This document shows, one piece after another, positions 1 through 9,319 of a DNA stretch of 36,282 nt; positions within the stretch are counted from its first letter, which is position 1, and each line of letters begins with the position of its first letter. The DNA is taken from positions 1-36,282 of the forward strand of contig DAOUVJ010000010.1 of assembly GCA_030667705.1 (NCBI GenBank), given 5' to 3'. The translations under genes and the position numbers were made by a program. This DNA is from Promethearchaeota archaeon. GTDB taxonomy: Archaea; Asgardarchaeota; Lokiarchaeia; Sigyniarchaeales; SOKP01. The notes under the pieces are model-generated. The model worked only from the letters and a program-made list of their open reading frames with translations. It was not told where the DNA came from and searched no databases.

Positions 1-1
1 A

Positions 2-2050
2 AATCAGTTAGTGGGGGGTCAATTTGTATCAATTATATCAAGTGTTGTTGGGTTAATTCTTACAATTTTCATAATGTTTTTTCTCAATCCATTTTTAGCT
101 CTTTTATCTTTAGTTATCTTTCCAATATTCTTTTTCTTCACATATTTATTTAGAAAAGTGGCAATGGGGCTCTTCAAAGAATCAAGAAAAACAATTGGTA
201 ATGTAACCTCTTCAATTCAAGATAATATTGCAGGAGCAAAGGTTGTTCAATCATATGGACAAGAAAAAAAAGCTTCTACTGAATTTGATAAAGCCAATAC
301 AGCAAATTATGAAGCAATGTTAAAAATTAGAAAATTTATGGCTACTATCTTTCCTCTTATTTCGCTTGTTACAACGCTGATCACCGCAGGAATTTTATTA
401 GCTGGGGGTTTTGTGTTTTTAGGAAATGTTTCTGTATTTGGTATGACCGTTTCGGTAGGAGTGCTGATCGCATTTAGTATTATTTTAGTACAATTTTTTA
501 GACCTTTTATGATGTTAATGCAAGTTCAAGAGATAATTGTAGCCTCATTAGCAGCGAGTGATAGAATTTATTCTTTACTTGATGAAAAAGTTGAAATTCC
601 TGAAAGCAAAAACCCAAAACTTCTTGAAAATGTCATTGGGGAGATAAGATTTGATTCTGTAGATTTTGGTTATATTTTAGAAAATGGAGAAGATACAAAA
701 TCAGAATCGCCTCAAATCGGATCCCAAGCTATGAGTCCCTCAGGATTGTCAGGACGTCCAGATTTATCAGATAATCCAATGATGAAACAAATGATGAAAC
801 GAGCAATGGATTTTATGAAAGCCCTTCCAGAACCATATTCTTCTTTTATGATAAATAATATCATGCTAATGCCTCAAAATATTAGACAGAAATTATTCAT
901 GAGTATTATGGGTCAAAATCCTTCTGAAGCTCCAAAACTAATTGATACTATCTTAGCTGAATTTAATTATGCTGTACCAGGTACGGATAATGCTAATAAT
1001 CATCCAGAGTTGCAAACTACTTTCAAACAGGCTGATATAAAAGCTAATCAAGAAGAGTCTTCCTCAATTCCAGCTCTACCTCCTGAAGCGATCTTACAAA
1101 TGACTAAAGTTATAGAAAAAAATTTGAAAAGTAAAGCTACAATTCAATCTTCAAGCAGCGGAATGGGTGAAGGGGGTGGAATGATGGGAGGAGGGATGCC
1201 ACGCATGTCCCCTCAATCTATGCTAAGGATGTTAGCAACCATTAAAATTAAAAAAGAAGTTTATGATCAAATTCCAAAAATAGTTAGGGAAGCATTAGAT
1301 GAAGAAAAGAAATTAATTCAGCACGAACAATCAAAGGGCTATGTGTTAAAGAATGTAAATTTAGATATCCCTTCAGGTAAAACGATAGCCATTGTCGGAG
1401 AAACTGGCGCTGGTAAAACAACTATAACTAAATTGATTTCTCGATTTTATGACGTAAATAATGGAAAAGTAACGCTTGACAATATAGATATCCGAGATAT
1501 TAATAAGAAAAAGCTTCGCAATTTGATTGGTTTGGTCCCGCAAGATGCGTTTCTATTTACAGGGACTGTAAAAGAAAATTTACTTTATGCTTTCGATAAT
1601 CCTACACCAGAAATAGAAAAAAAAATGATCGAAGTATCGAAATTTCTCGGTTTACATAATTTCATTGAAACATTGCACAAAAAGTATGATACGAAGCTTA
1701 AAGAGAATGCTTCTAATATATCGATTGGACAACGTCAATTGATAGCTTTTGCTCGAGCGTTAATAACGGATCCAAAGATCTTAATTCTTGATGAAGCAAC
1801 CTCTTCCGTTGATCCTTATACTGAGACATTAATCCAAGATGCTTTAAATAAAGCTCGCAAGGGTCGTACCACCATTATCATCGCACACCGTTTATCAACG
1901 ATAAAGAATGCAGATCATATAATCGTTCTAGGTTCTGATAAACACGGTATCATAGAACAAGGGGATCATGAAAGTTTATTAGCTTTAAACGGTAAATATA
2001 AACGTCTTTTAGATATGCAACTCCGAAATATTGAAATTAACAATCAATAA
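2..2050 (+). CDS. ABC exporter (TM domain + NBD fusion), 5'-truncated by window edge, with ~220-aa Met-rich insertion in the NBD
   Basis: Frame stays open upstream of the ORF-track start (NQLVGGQFVS...). TM helices, Walker A GETGAGKTT, signature SIGQRQL, Walker B ILILDEATSS, H-loop AHRLST. Confidence 0.95.
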   Translation, partial: NQLVGGQFVSIISSVVGLILTIFIMFFLNPFLALLSLVIFPIFFFFTYLFRKVAMGLFKESRKTIGNVTSSIQDNIAGAKVVQSYGQEKKASTEFDKANTANYEAMLKIRKFMATIFPLISLVTTLITAGILLAGGFVFLGNVSVFGMTVSVGVLIAFSIILVQFFRPFMMLMQVQEIIVASLAASDRIYSLLDEKVEIPESKNPKLLENVIGEIRFDSVDFGYILENGEDTKSESPQIGSQAMSPSGLSGRPDLSDNPMMKQMMKRAMDFMKALPEPYSSFMINNIMLMPQNIRQKLFMSIMGQNPSEAPKLIDTILAEFNYAVPGTDNANNHPELQTTFKQADIKANQEESSSIPALPPEAILQMTKVIEKNLKSKATIQSSSSGMGEGGGMMGGGMPRMSPQSMLRMLATIKIKKEVYDQIPKIVREALDEEKKLIQHEQSKGYVLKNVNLDIPSGKTIAIVGETGAGKTTITKLISRFYDVNNGKVTLDNIDIRDINKKKLRNLIGLVPQDAFLFTGTVKENLLYAFDNPTPEIEKKMIEVSKFLGLHNFIETLHKKYDTKLKENASNISIGQRQLIAFARALITDPKILILDEATSSVDPYTETLIQDALNKARKGRTTIIIAHRLSTIKNADHIIVLGSDKHGIIEQGDHESLLALNGKYKRLLDMQLRNIEINNQ

Positions 2051-2140
2051 TTTTTATTTTTTTAATCCTAAGAAAAAACTAAATTAAATTCTTCTTTTCA
2101 GTTAATTAATTCGATTAAATAATATTTTAAATGAAAAATA

Positions 2141-2905
2141 ATGCCTTTCTTGAATTATAAAGAGAAGAAGATATTTTATCAGATTAAAGAAACCGAAAGT
2201 AAAAGTGTAATTATTTTTATACACTGCTCAGGAGGAAGTTCAAATACTTGGAAAAATCAATTCGATCTTGAGGTTAATTACGATCTTATTGCTCTCGATT
2301 TACCTTCCCATGACAATTCAAATGAATTTTCGGAGCTAACTCTCGAGTTGTATGTCGATACAATTCGACACCTAATTAAATCTTTAAACTATGACAATGT
2401 AATATTATGTGGCCATTCTTTGGGAGGAGCGATTACTCAACAATATTATTTTACATATCCTAAAGAAATCTCAGGTTTAATCTTATGTAGCACCGGAGGT
2501 AGGTTAAGAGTTGCACCAATTATCCTAAACTCTTTAAAAACCAATTACCAAGAGTTTTTAGATTTTTTACGCGCTGGAGCGTTCTATATAAATACATCAA
2601 GAGAATTAATTGATAATTATATACAAGAAACTTCGAAAATTAAGGCAGAAGTCACATATGAAGATTTTAAAATTTGCGATAACTTTGATACTATAGATAA
2701 AACAGATAGCATTGAAGTTCCATGCTTAATATTAGTTGGGAAACATGATAACTTGACGCCGGTGAAGTTTTCGCAATTCTTTCTCGATAAAATTAAGAAC
2801 TCTGAATTAAACGTAATAGACGATGCTGGACACATGGTCATGTTAGAAAAACCAAGTGAGGTTAATAAATCGATAGAAAATTTTGTAGTTAATTATTTTA
2901 ATTAA
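2141..2905 (+). CDS. alpha/beta hydrolase fold protein
   Basis: Nucleophile elbow GHSLGG, C-terminal DAGHMVMLEKP with catalytic His, HCSGGSSNTW oxyanion region. Confidence 0.9.
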   Translation: MPFLNYKEKKIFYQIKETESKSVIIFIHCSGGSSNTWKNQFDLEVNYDLIALDLPSHDNSNEFSELTLELYVDTIRHLIKSLNYDNVILCGHSLGGAITQQYYFTYPKEISGLILCSTGGRLRVAPIILNSLKTNYQEFLDFLRAGAFYINTSRELIDNYIQETSKIKAEVTYEDFKICDNFDTIDKTDSIEVPCLILVGKHDNLTPVKFSQFFLDKIKNSELNVIDDAGHMVMLEKPSEVNKSIENFVVNYFN

Positions 2906-2915
2906 GAAAAATCTC

Positions 2916-3707
2916 ATGCCACGAGAATATACTTATGGTCCTTTTCCGTCGAGACGTTTAGGATTATCATTGGGGGTTGATGTCCTACCTAAAATTAAAA
3001 CATGTACATTTAATTGTGTTTATTGTGAGATTGGTAATACAACTCACTTGGTATCACCAAAATTTCGTATAAATTCACCCCCCTCTACTAAATTTGAAAA
3101 AGAATTAAGAGAGATATTAAAATATTTCCCCCATTTAGGTTCAATTACATTTGGGTATAATGGAGAACCTACTCTAAATGAGAATCTAATGGATTTTTAT
3201 GATATTGCTTTAAAAATAAGAAATGAACTAAATTGGAAAGGAAAACCGCCCCTCATCACACTTTTTACTAATTCCAGCACGTTACATTTTGAAGATATAC
3301 AGGATAGAATCATGAATTTTGAAGTAGTTTTAGCAAAATTAGATGTTGCAACCCCAGCTGATTATGCGAGAACGAATCGTCCACATCAACAATGTCCTGA
3401 TATTGGTAAAATTATCGATTCTCTCATTCAATTACGAAGAAAAATGAACAATAAGCTTGTTCTTCAATGTTTAATGTTAAACTCACATCAGAAGGATGTA
3501 TATATACCAAATTTTAATGAAAAGAATATTGAGAAATTAGCATTCGCAATCAAAAAAATAAAACCTAATGAAGTACAAATATATTCGCTTGCACGAGTTC
3601 CAGCAGAATATTTTGTTTTCTCGATTGATGAAAAACAGAATAATCAGATCAAGAATGTTTTTAATCGGATCATTGATAATAAAAACATTGAGATCAGTTA
3701 TTTTTAA
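2916..3707 (+). CDS. radical SAM protein (COG0731-like Fe-S oxidoreductase)
   Basis: CX3CX2C cluster CTFNCVYC near N-terminus; GPFPSRRLGLSLGVD motif; TFGYNGEPTLN. Confidence 0.88.
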   Translation: MPREYTYGPFPSRRLGLSLGVDVLPKIKTCTFNCVYCEIGNTTHLVSPKFRINSPPSTKFEKELREILKYFPHLGSITFGYNGEPTLNENLMDFYDIALKIRNELNWKGKPPLITLFTNSSTLHFEDIQDRIMNFEVVLAKLDVATPADYARTNRPHQQCPDIGKIIDSLIQLRRKMNNKLVLQCLMLNSHQKDVYIPNFNEKNIEKLAFAIKKIKPNEVQIYSLARVPAEYFVFSIDEKQNNQIKNVFNRIIDNKNIEISYF

Positions 3708-3754
3708 ATCAATTTTATTATTAATTGAATTAATTAGTATATGGTGATGAAATA

Positions 3755-4747
3755 TTGGATATGATAATTGGAGTAGATGTTGGAGGGAGTTTGATACGTG
3801 TTGCAATGGCTACAAGTAATTTAGATAACATCAAGATAAAGATAAAACCAACTCCAAAGCAAAATGAATTTTCTATAATTAATTCTATTATATTACTTAT
3901 TACTGAATTCATGGTAGAAAACAGTATTGAAAATGATCAAATATTGGGAATTGGATTAGCGACTGCAGGTCCTATTGATCAAGTAAAAGGTCATGTTTTT
4001 AATAATGCTAACTTAGGATTTAAGGAAATACCATTAAAAATACCCCTATCAGAGAGATTTCCGGGTATCCCAATATTCCTTATTAATGATTGTAATGCCT
4101 CAGCATTAGGAGTTCATTTTTTCGAAGCATCTGAGGATGAAAAAGATAATTTAGCTTATATTACATTATCTACTGGAATAGGAGGGGGTGTTATCTGTAA
4201 TGGACGCCTATTACTTGGCAAGGATGGAAATGCTGCTGAGATTGGTCATGGTATTGTTGATCCTCGAAGCATTTTTCAATGTAATTGTGGAGCACATGGA
4301 TGTTGGGAAGTTTATAGTTCAGGAACAGGTGTAAAAAATAGAGCAATAGAGGAAATAGAGGATACTAGTTTATCTTCCAAAATATTGATGTTTATGATTG
4401 ATAATGATAAATCCAATATCACACCAAAGAAACTTTTTCAGGCAGCTCGAGGTGGAGATAAATTTTCAAAAAGTATTGTAGAGCAGTGTGTCTTTTATTC
4501 AAAAATAGGAATAGGAATGGTTAATAATTACTATGATTGTTCTTCAATATATTTTGGTGGAGCGATGATGAATGATCAAGATTTAATATTACCCCCTTTA
4601 ATTCAACAATTCGAAAACGATCCTCTTCCTTTTACCATAAACCATCCACCTAAACTAAAAATTACAAAATATATAACTGAAATTGGTGTAAGAGGAGCAT
4701 TAACGTTAGTTAAATACAAGTTAGAAGGAAATACAATAGTGTCTTAA
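3755..4747 (+). CDS. ROK family sugar kinase (glucokinase-like)
   Basis: N-terminal GVDVGGSLIRVA, STGIGGGVI, zinc motif CNCGAHGCWE typical of ROK proteins. Confidence 0.92.
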   Translation: MDMIIGVDVGGSLIRVAMATSNLDNIKIKIKPTPKQNEFSIINSIILLITEFMVENSIENDQILGIGLATAGPIDQVKGHVFNNANLGFKEIPLKIPLSERFPGIPIFLINDCNASALGVHFFEASEDEKDNLAYITLSTGIGGGVICNGRLLLGKDGNAAEIGHGIVDPRSIFQCNCGAHGCWEVYSSGTGVKNRAIEEIEDTSLSSKILMFMIDNDKSNITPKKLFQAARGGDKFSKSIVEQCVFYSKIGIGMVNNYYDCSSIYFGGAMMNDQDLILPPLIQQFENDPLPFTINHPPKLKITKYITEIGVRGALTLVKYKLEGNTIVS

Positions 4748-4762
4748 ATTATACATTCTATT

Positions 4763-6187
4763 ATGTCAGAGAAGAACTTGATTTTTACCATTAGTGGAAT
4801 ACGAGGTATTGTAGGAAGAGATTTAAATGATGAGATAGCAAAAAAAATTGCTATTGCGTTTGGATCATGGCTAAAGGGAGAATTTAAAAAAGTTATAATT
4901 GGAAGAGATACAAGACCAAGTGGATTGCAAATAGAGAAAGGATTAATCGAAGGGTTAGTTTCGATGGGTTATGATATTATAAATGTTGGGATCTGTCCCA
5001 CTCCTGTGATTATTTATATTAAAAATAAGTTAAAAATCCCCGCAGGATTGATTATAACTGGATCGCATAATCCACCAGAATGGAACGGGATAAAACTTCT
5101 TTCATCAAATAATTACTTGAATAATAATGATTTAAAGGAAATTCGAGAAATATTGGAACATACTGACTTGAGTTTTTATCCTAAGACCGCGTCAGTGGGA
5201 AAAGTTGAAATATTAAATCCTATTCCAGAATATTTAGAAGATTTATATAAACATATTAACATGAAAAAAAGAAAAAAAAATAAACTTCGAGTAGTTTTAG
5301 ACACGGGTGCAGGAGCTGGAGGGATGGTTACTCCTAGATTGTTAAAGGATTTAGGTTGTGAGGTTAAACTCATTAATGATAAAATTAATTTAGATGAGGT
5401 ATTTCCTCGAGGAATTGAACCTATTGCAAATAACTTGCACGATTTAATAATGGAAGTATGGCAAGGAAAGTATGATATTGGATTTGCTCATGATAGTGAT
5501 GCTGACAGATTGGCAATAATTGGAGAAGAAGGAATTTATTATTCTGAAGATATTGGTTTAGCACTTATCATGGAGTTTTATCTTCAAAATTTAGATAATG
5601 AATTTGAAGATGTGGTATTTGTCACAAATCTTGCATCATCATTAATGTTTGAGGTTATTGCAGAGAAATATGGAGCAAGAGTGATAAGAACTTCAATAGG
5701 AGAATTATTTTTAGTAGATAAAATGAGAACATTAATAGAGGAAAATATTTCTAAGAAGAGTTTTATTTTTGGAGGGGAAGGATCTTGTGGAGGCGTAATA
5801 TTTCCCTTATTTAATAATACACGAGATGGAATATTTGCTGCTGCAAAAATTATCGAGATATTAGCTACTTCTGGAGATAAGCTCTCTACTCTAGTATCGA
5901 AACTCCCTAAATATTATAACTACAGAGAATATATAAAAATTAAAAATATAGAAATTAATAGCTTAATCTCCCAAATAAATGAGGAATTATGTAATGAAGG
6001 AGAAAAAGTATCTCAAATTAATAATGATCTTAAATTTGGAAAATCTAAAGAGTGGTTTGTGCTAATACATCCTTCTAACACTGAACCAATTATTCGAGTT
6101 ATTTGTGAATCGAGAAGTTCATCTCTAGCGAGGATTTACTGCCAGACTACAGCGGAGCTTGTAAAATTAGTAATTTCTAGATTTTGA
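4763..6187 (+). CDS. phosphohexomutase (phosphoglucosamine mutase / phosphomannomutase family)
   Basis: Active-site loop TGSHNPPEWNGIK, metal loop AHDSDADRLA, sugar-binding GGEGSCGG, C-terminal phosphate-binding SNTEPIIRV. Confidence 0.94.
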   Translation: MSEKNLIFTISGIRGIVGRDLNDEIAKKIAIAFGSWLKGEFKKVIIGRDTRPSGLQIEKGLIEGLVSMGYDIINVGICPTPVIIYIKNKLKIPAGLIITGSHNPPEWNGIKLLSSNNYLNNNDLKEIREILEHTDLSFYPKTASVGKVEILNPIPEYLEDLYKHINMKKRKKNKLRVVLDTGAGAGGMVTPRLLKDLGCEVKLINDKINLDEVFPRGIEPIANNLHDLIMEVWQGKYDIGFAHDSDADRLAIIGEEGIYYSEDIGLALIMEFYLQNLDNEFEDVVFVTNLASSLMFEVIAEKYGARVIRTSIGELFLVDKMRTLIEENISKKSFIFGGEGSCGGVIFPLFNNTRDGIFAAAKIIEILATSGDKLSTLVSKLPKYYNYREYIKIKNIEINSLISQINEELCNEGEKVSQINNDLKFGKSKEWFVLIHPSNTEPIIRVICESRSSSLARIYCQTTAELVKLVISRF

Positions 6188-6209
6188 TGAATTATTGTCC
6201 ATCAATTTA

Positions 6210-8057
6210 CTATAAACTCTCATCTCGTAAACCTAATTCTTTTTTTATTTTAGTAGCTAATTTAATCCCAACCAGTTTTACAATATCATCAAAAGAAGCT
6301 TCTTTAATTCCTTCCACGCTTCCGAAACGGATTAATAACTTATTCCTAGTAGAAGGTCCAATTCCTTTTATATGATCTAATACAGATCCTTTCATTTTTT
6401 TTTCTCTTTGTTTTTTATGGAGATTTACTGCAAATCTATGGGCTTCGTCTCTTATTTGCTGAAATAATTTTAATACTTGTGATTCTATAGGAAGTTGGAG
6501 GGGTTCTTTTCTTTTCGGTAAAAATATTTCTTCATATTTTTTTGCTAATCCTATTATGGGAACTCTATCAATTCCCAATTCCTTTAATACAGCCACACCT
6601 GCATTCAATTGACCCTTTCCTCCATCTACTAAGATTAAGTCAGGTAATTCTAAATTCTTTTCTAAAATCATTGAGTATCTCCTCATTATTACTTCTCTCA
6701 TCATAGCAACATCATCAGGTGTAGATTTTGATCTAATCTTATAATGCCTATAATTTTTTTTATAAGGTTTTCCTTCAAGAAAACAAACCATTGAGCCTGT
6801 AGCATCCGTACCTTCAATATTTGATATATCAAAGCCTTCAATAATCCGAGGTATATGTGGAAGTTCCAATATTTCTTTCATTTGTTCCAATATTTCGATT
6901 CGGAGTTCTCCATCCTCTAACTTAATTTCCTGCATTTTTATTTCTTGTTCAACGATGACTTTGGCATTTTTCCGGGCAATTCTAATTAATCCAAATTCTT
7001 TATCTTGAGCGACTCTAACTTGGAAGTCACTCGCGAATTTCATTAGAACATCTCTAAATAATTCAATTCCCTCATATAATTCTGGAAGAACAATAGTTAT
7101 TGGAAGATTGGGATCGGTTGATAGGTAAAATTGTTCCATAATAGAAGAAAACATTTTATTTTTTTGGATTACTTTCTCCTTCAAATCTATTGTAAATGAA
7201 CTTTTATTCACGATACGCCCTTCTCTAATGTGCATTATAGTCATTGCAAAATATTTTTGTTCTCCATCTGAATAATATCCCAAGATATCCTTGTTTTCTT
7301 CATTTTCAAAGAGTACATTTTGAGATGTGGTTGAGTTTTCAATTGCCTGCAATTTGTCTCTCCAAAATGCTGCTTTCTCAAAATTCTTAGATTCTGCGGC
7401 TTTTTCCATTTTCTTCTGAATTTGCTTTACTAATAAGATTTTTTCTCCTTTAAGAAATAATTCTATTTCCTTTATATTTTCACGATAATCCTTACTACTA
7501 ATATCACTTATGCATGGACCAGGACATAATTTCAATTGATAATATAAACAGGGTCTTTTACTTTTAGATAATTTCTTTTTACACGAACAATAGGGAAAGG
7601 TTTTTCGCAAATCACGAAGAATTTGTATGATTTCCTTTTTATCTGTATACGGACCGATGAAAACTGTGTTTTGAGAATAATTTTCGGGATTACGTACTAC
7701 TCTTATTCTTGGAAAATCTTCCTCATAAAAAATTGCAACCCAAGGGTATGACTTAGAATCTCTCATAAAGACATTATAACGTGGCAGATAATTCTTAATT
7801 CGAATGTTTTCTAAAATATATGCCTCTTTTTCATTTTCAGTTACGATATATTCAATTGAATCTATCTCTTTTACCATTTCTTTGATTTTTTCTTCATAAT
7901 AAGGATCACTATATGATGTTTTAAGGAAATAGGATGAAACTCTTTTTCTAAGATCATTTGCTTTCCCAATATATATGATTTTACCCTTGTTATTTTTAAA
8001 CGTATAAACGCCAGGAGATTTAGGGAGACTTTTTCTTTGAAGATCTAAATTATTCAT
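6210..8057 (-). CDS. uvrC: UvrABC excinuclease subunit C
   Basis: GIY-YIG domain (SPGVYTFKNNKGKIIYIGKANDLRKRV), UVR-like segment, UvrC endonuclease region (EGFDISNIEGTDATGSMV, LILVDGGKGQLNAG), C-terminal HhH (IKGIGPSTRNKLL). Confidence 0.96.
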   Translation of the reverse strand: MNNLDLQRKSLPKSPGVYTFKNNKGKIIYIGKANDLRKRVSSYFLKTSYSDPYYEEKIKEMVKEIDSIEYIVTENEKEAYILENIRIKNYLPRYNVFMRDSKSYPWVAIFYEEDFPRIRVVRNPENYSQNTVFIGPYTDKKEIIQILRDLRKTFPYCSCKKKLSKSKRPCLYYQLKLCPGPCISDISSKDYRENIKEIELFLKGEKILLVKQIQKKMEKAAESKNFEKAAFWRDKLQAIENSTTSQNVLFENEENKDILGYYSDGEQKYFAMTIMHIREGRIVNKSSFTIDLKEKVIQKNKMFSSIMEQFYLSTDPNLPITIVLPELYEGIELFRDVLMKFASDFQVRVAQDKEFGLIRIARKNAKVIVEQEIKMQEIKLEDGELRIEILEQMKEILELPHIPRIIEGFDISNIEGTDATGSMVCFLEGKPYKKNYRHYKIRSKSTPDDVAMMREVIMRRYSMILEKNLELPDLILVDGGKGQLNAGVAVLKELGIDRVPIIGLAKKYEEIFLPKRKEPLQLPIESQVLKLFQQIRDEAHRFAVNLHKKQREKKMKGSVLDHIKGIGPSTRNKLLIRFGSVEGIKEASFDDIVKLVGIKLATKIKKELGLRDESL

Positions 8058-8174
8058 TCATGACACTCTATATTACTATCCATTCTCATATTACATTTAT
8101 TTTAAAATAGATTAGTATTTAATTATTATAGGGAATAAATTTACTAAATAATAATTCCTTATGTTAATAGAAGG

Positions 8175-8354
8175 ATGACGAAATTAAGGATTTGTCCCAA
8201 ATGTAAACAACCTAAGCTAAAAACAGCCCTTAATGTATCGGGGTGGTTATCCCCAGATTATTTTGAATGTAAGAATTGTGGTTATTTAGGTTCTTTATAT
8301 TTAGAAATAGATCCTAATGAACTCACATCAGAAAATGAAGAAATGGATATATGA
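8175..8354 (+). CDS. 59-aa zinc-ribbon protein (below ORF-track cutoff)
   Basis: Hand translation MTKLRICPKCKQPKLKTALNVSGWLSPDYFECKNCGYLGSLYLEIDPNELTSENEEMDI*; two CxxC pairs (CPKC, CKNC); co-oriented with and just upstream of the R15P isomerase-like gene. Confidence 0.8.
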   Translation: MTKLRICPKCKQPKLKTALNVSGWLSPDYFECKNCGYLGSLYLEIDPNELTSENEEMDI

Positions 8355-8368
8355 AGTGAAAATTAATC

Positions 8369-9313
8369 ATGGACCAATTATTAAAAGATGTTGAAAGAAT
8401 AAGTTCCTTGGAAATTCAAGGAGCCTCAAACGTTGCCGTGAGTGCGATTGATTTTTTAAGTCAATATGCTCAAAGAATTGATTGTGTGGATATGGAAATG
8501 TGGATTACTAAGATGCAAGAAGCAAAAAGAATATTGGAACGATCTAGAGTTACTGAGCCTGCGATGAGAAATGGACTTAATTATATCATGAACAAAATAG
8601 AAAAATCTAAAAATGAACTAGATGTAAAAGAGATTCCAGCAATAATTGAGGTTTTAAAAAATGAATATAAAGCAATGTTTCAAGCTTCCAAGAAAAAAAT
8701 CGCAGAAATTGGTGCTAGAAGAATACCAGATATGGAAACTGACGATGATTTTATCATTATGACACATTGTCACTCCTCCGCTGTATCAGCAATATTATTA
8801 GAAGCCAAAAAACAAGGTAAAGATAATTTTAAAGTCATCAATACAGAAACGCAACCTCGATTGCAAGGCAGAAAAACGGCAAATAAGTTACTTTCAGCAG
8901 GTATAGAAGTAATTCATGTGGTGGATAGCGCAATGAGATGGGCTGTTAATCACTTTAAAGTTGATCTGATAATTGTGGGAGCAGACTCTATAACATCAGA
9001 AGGCACCGTTCTCAATAAAATAGGGACGCGTCTTTTAGCCTTAGTAGCTCATGAAGAACACGTTCCGTTTTATGTAGCATCACAATTATTGAAATACAAT
9101 CCCGATACTACGCTTGGGATCTTAGAAAAGATTGAAATGAGAGACCCAAAAGAAATTTGGGATTGTAAACATAAAAATTTAACAATTTTAAATCCTGCTT
9201 TCGAAACCGTAAGTAGGAGATACATTGATGGCTTAATAACTGAAGCAGGTATATTTGCCAGTAGTCATGTGTCTATTTATTTTGCAAAACTATATCCTGA
9301 TTTAATCAATTAA
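8369..9313 (+). CDS. ribose-1,5-bisphosphate isomerase-like (aIF2B/MtnA superfamily)
   Basis: MTHCHSS catalytic Cys motif, VGADSITSEGTVLNKIGT with catalytic Asp; convergent neighbour of RuBisCO. Confidence 0.85.
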   Translation: MDQLLKDVERISSLEIQGASNVAVSAIDFLSQYAQRIDCVDMEMWITKMQEAKRILERSRVTEPAMRNGLNYIMNKIEKSKNELDVKEIPAIIEVLKNEYKAMFQASKKKIAEIGARRIPDMETDDDFIIMTHCHSSAVSAILLEAKKQGKDNFKVINTETQPRLQGRKTANKLLSAGIEVIHVVDSAMRWAVNHFKVDLIIVGADSITSEGTVLNKIGTRLLALVAHEEHVPFYVASQLLKYNPDTTLGILEKIEMRDPKEIWDCKHKNLTILNPAFETVSRRYIDGLITEAGIFASSHVSIYFAKLYPDLIN

Positions 9314-9319
9314 TAAAAA

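Noticed and set aside
3537-3912. Minus-strand ORFs of 89 and 60 aa across the radical SAM / ROK boundary
   Set aside because: Overlap strongly supported + strand genes.
6184-6375. 63-aa ORF on + strand after the phosphohexomutase
   Set aside because: Antisense to the 3' end of uvrC; no independent coding signal.
8369-9313. Translation initiation factor aIF2B subunit or MtnA
   Set aside because: Motifs are shared in the superfamily, but CHS and GAD motifs plus RuBisCO adjacency favour R15P isomerase; not fully excluded.
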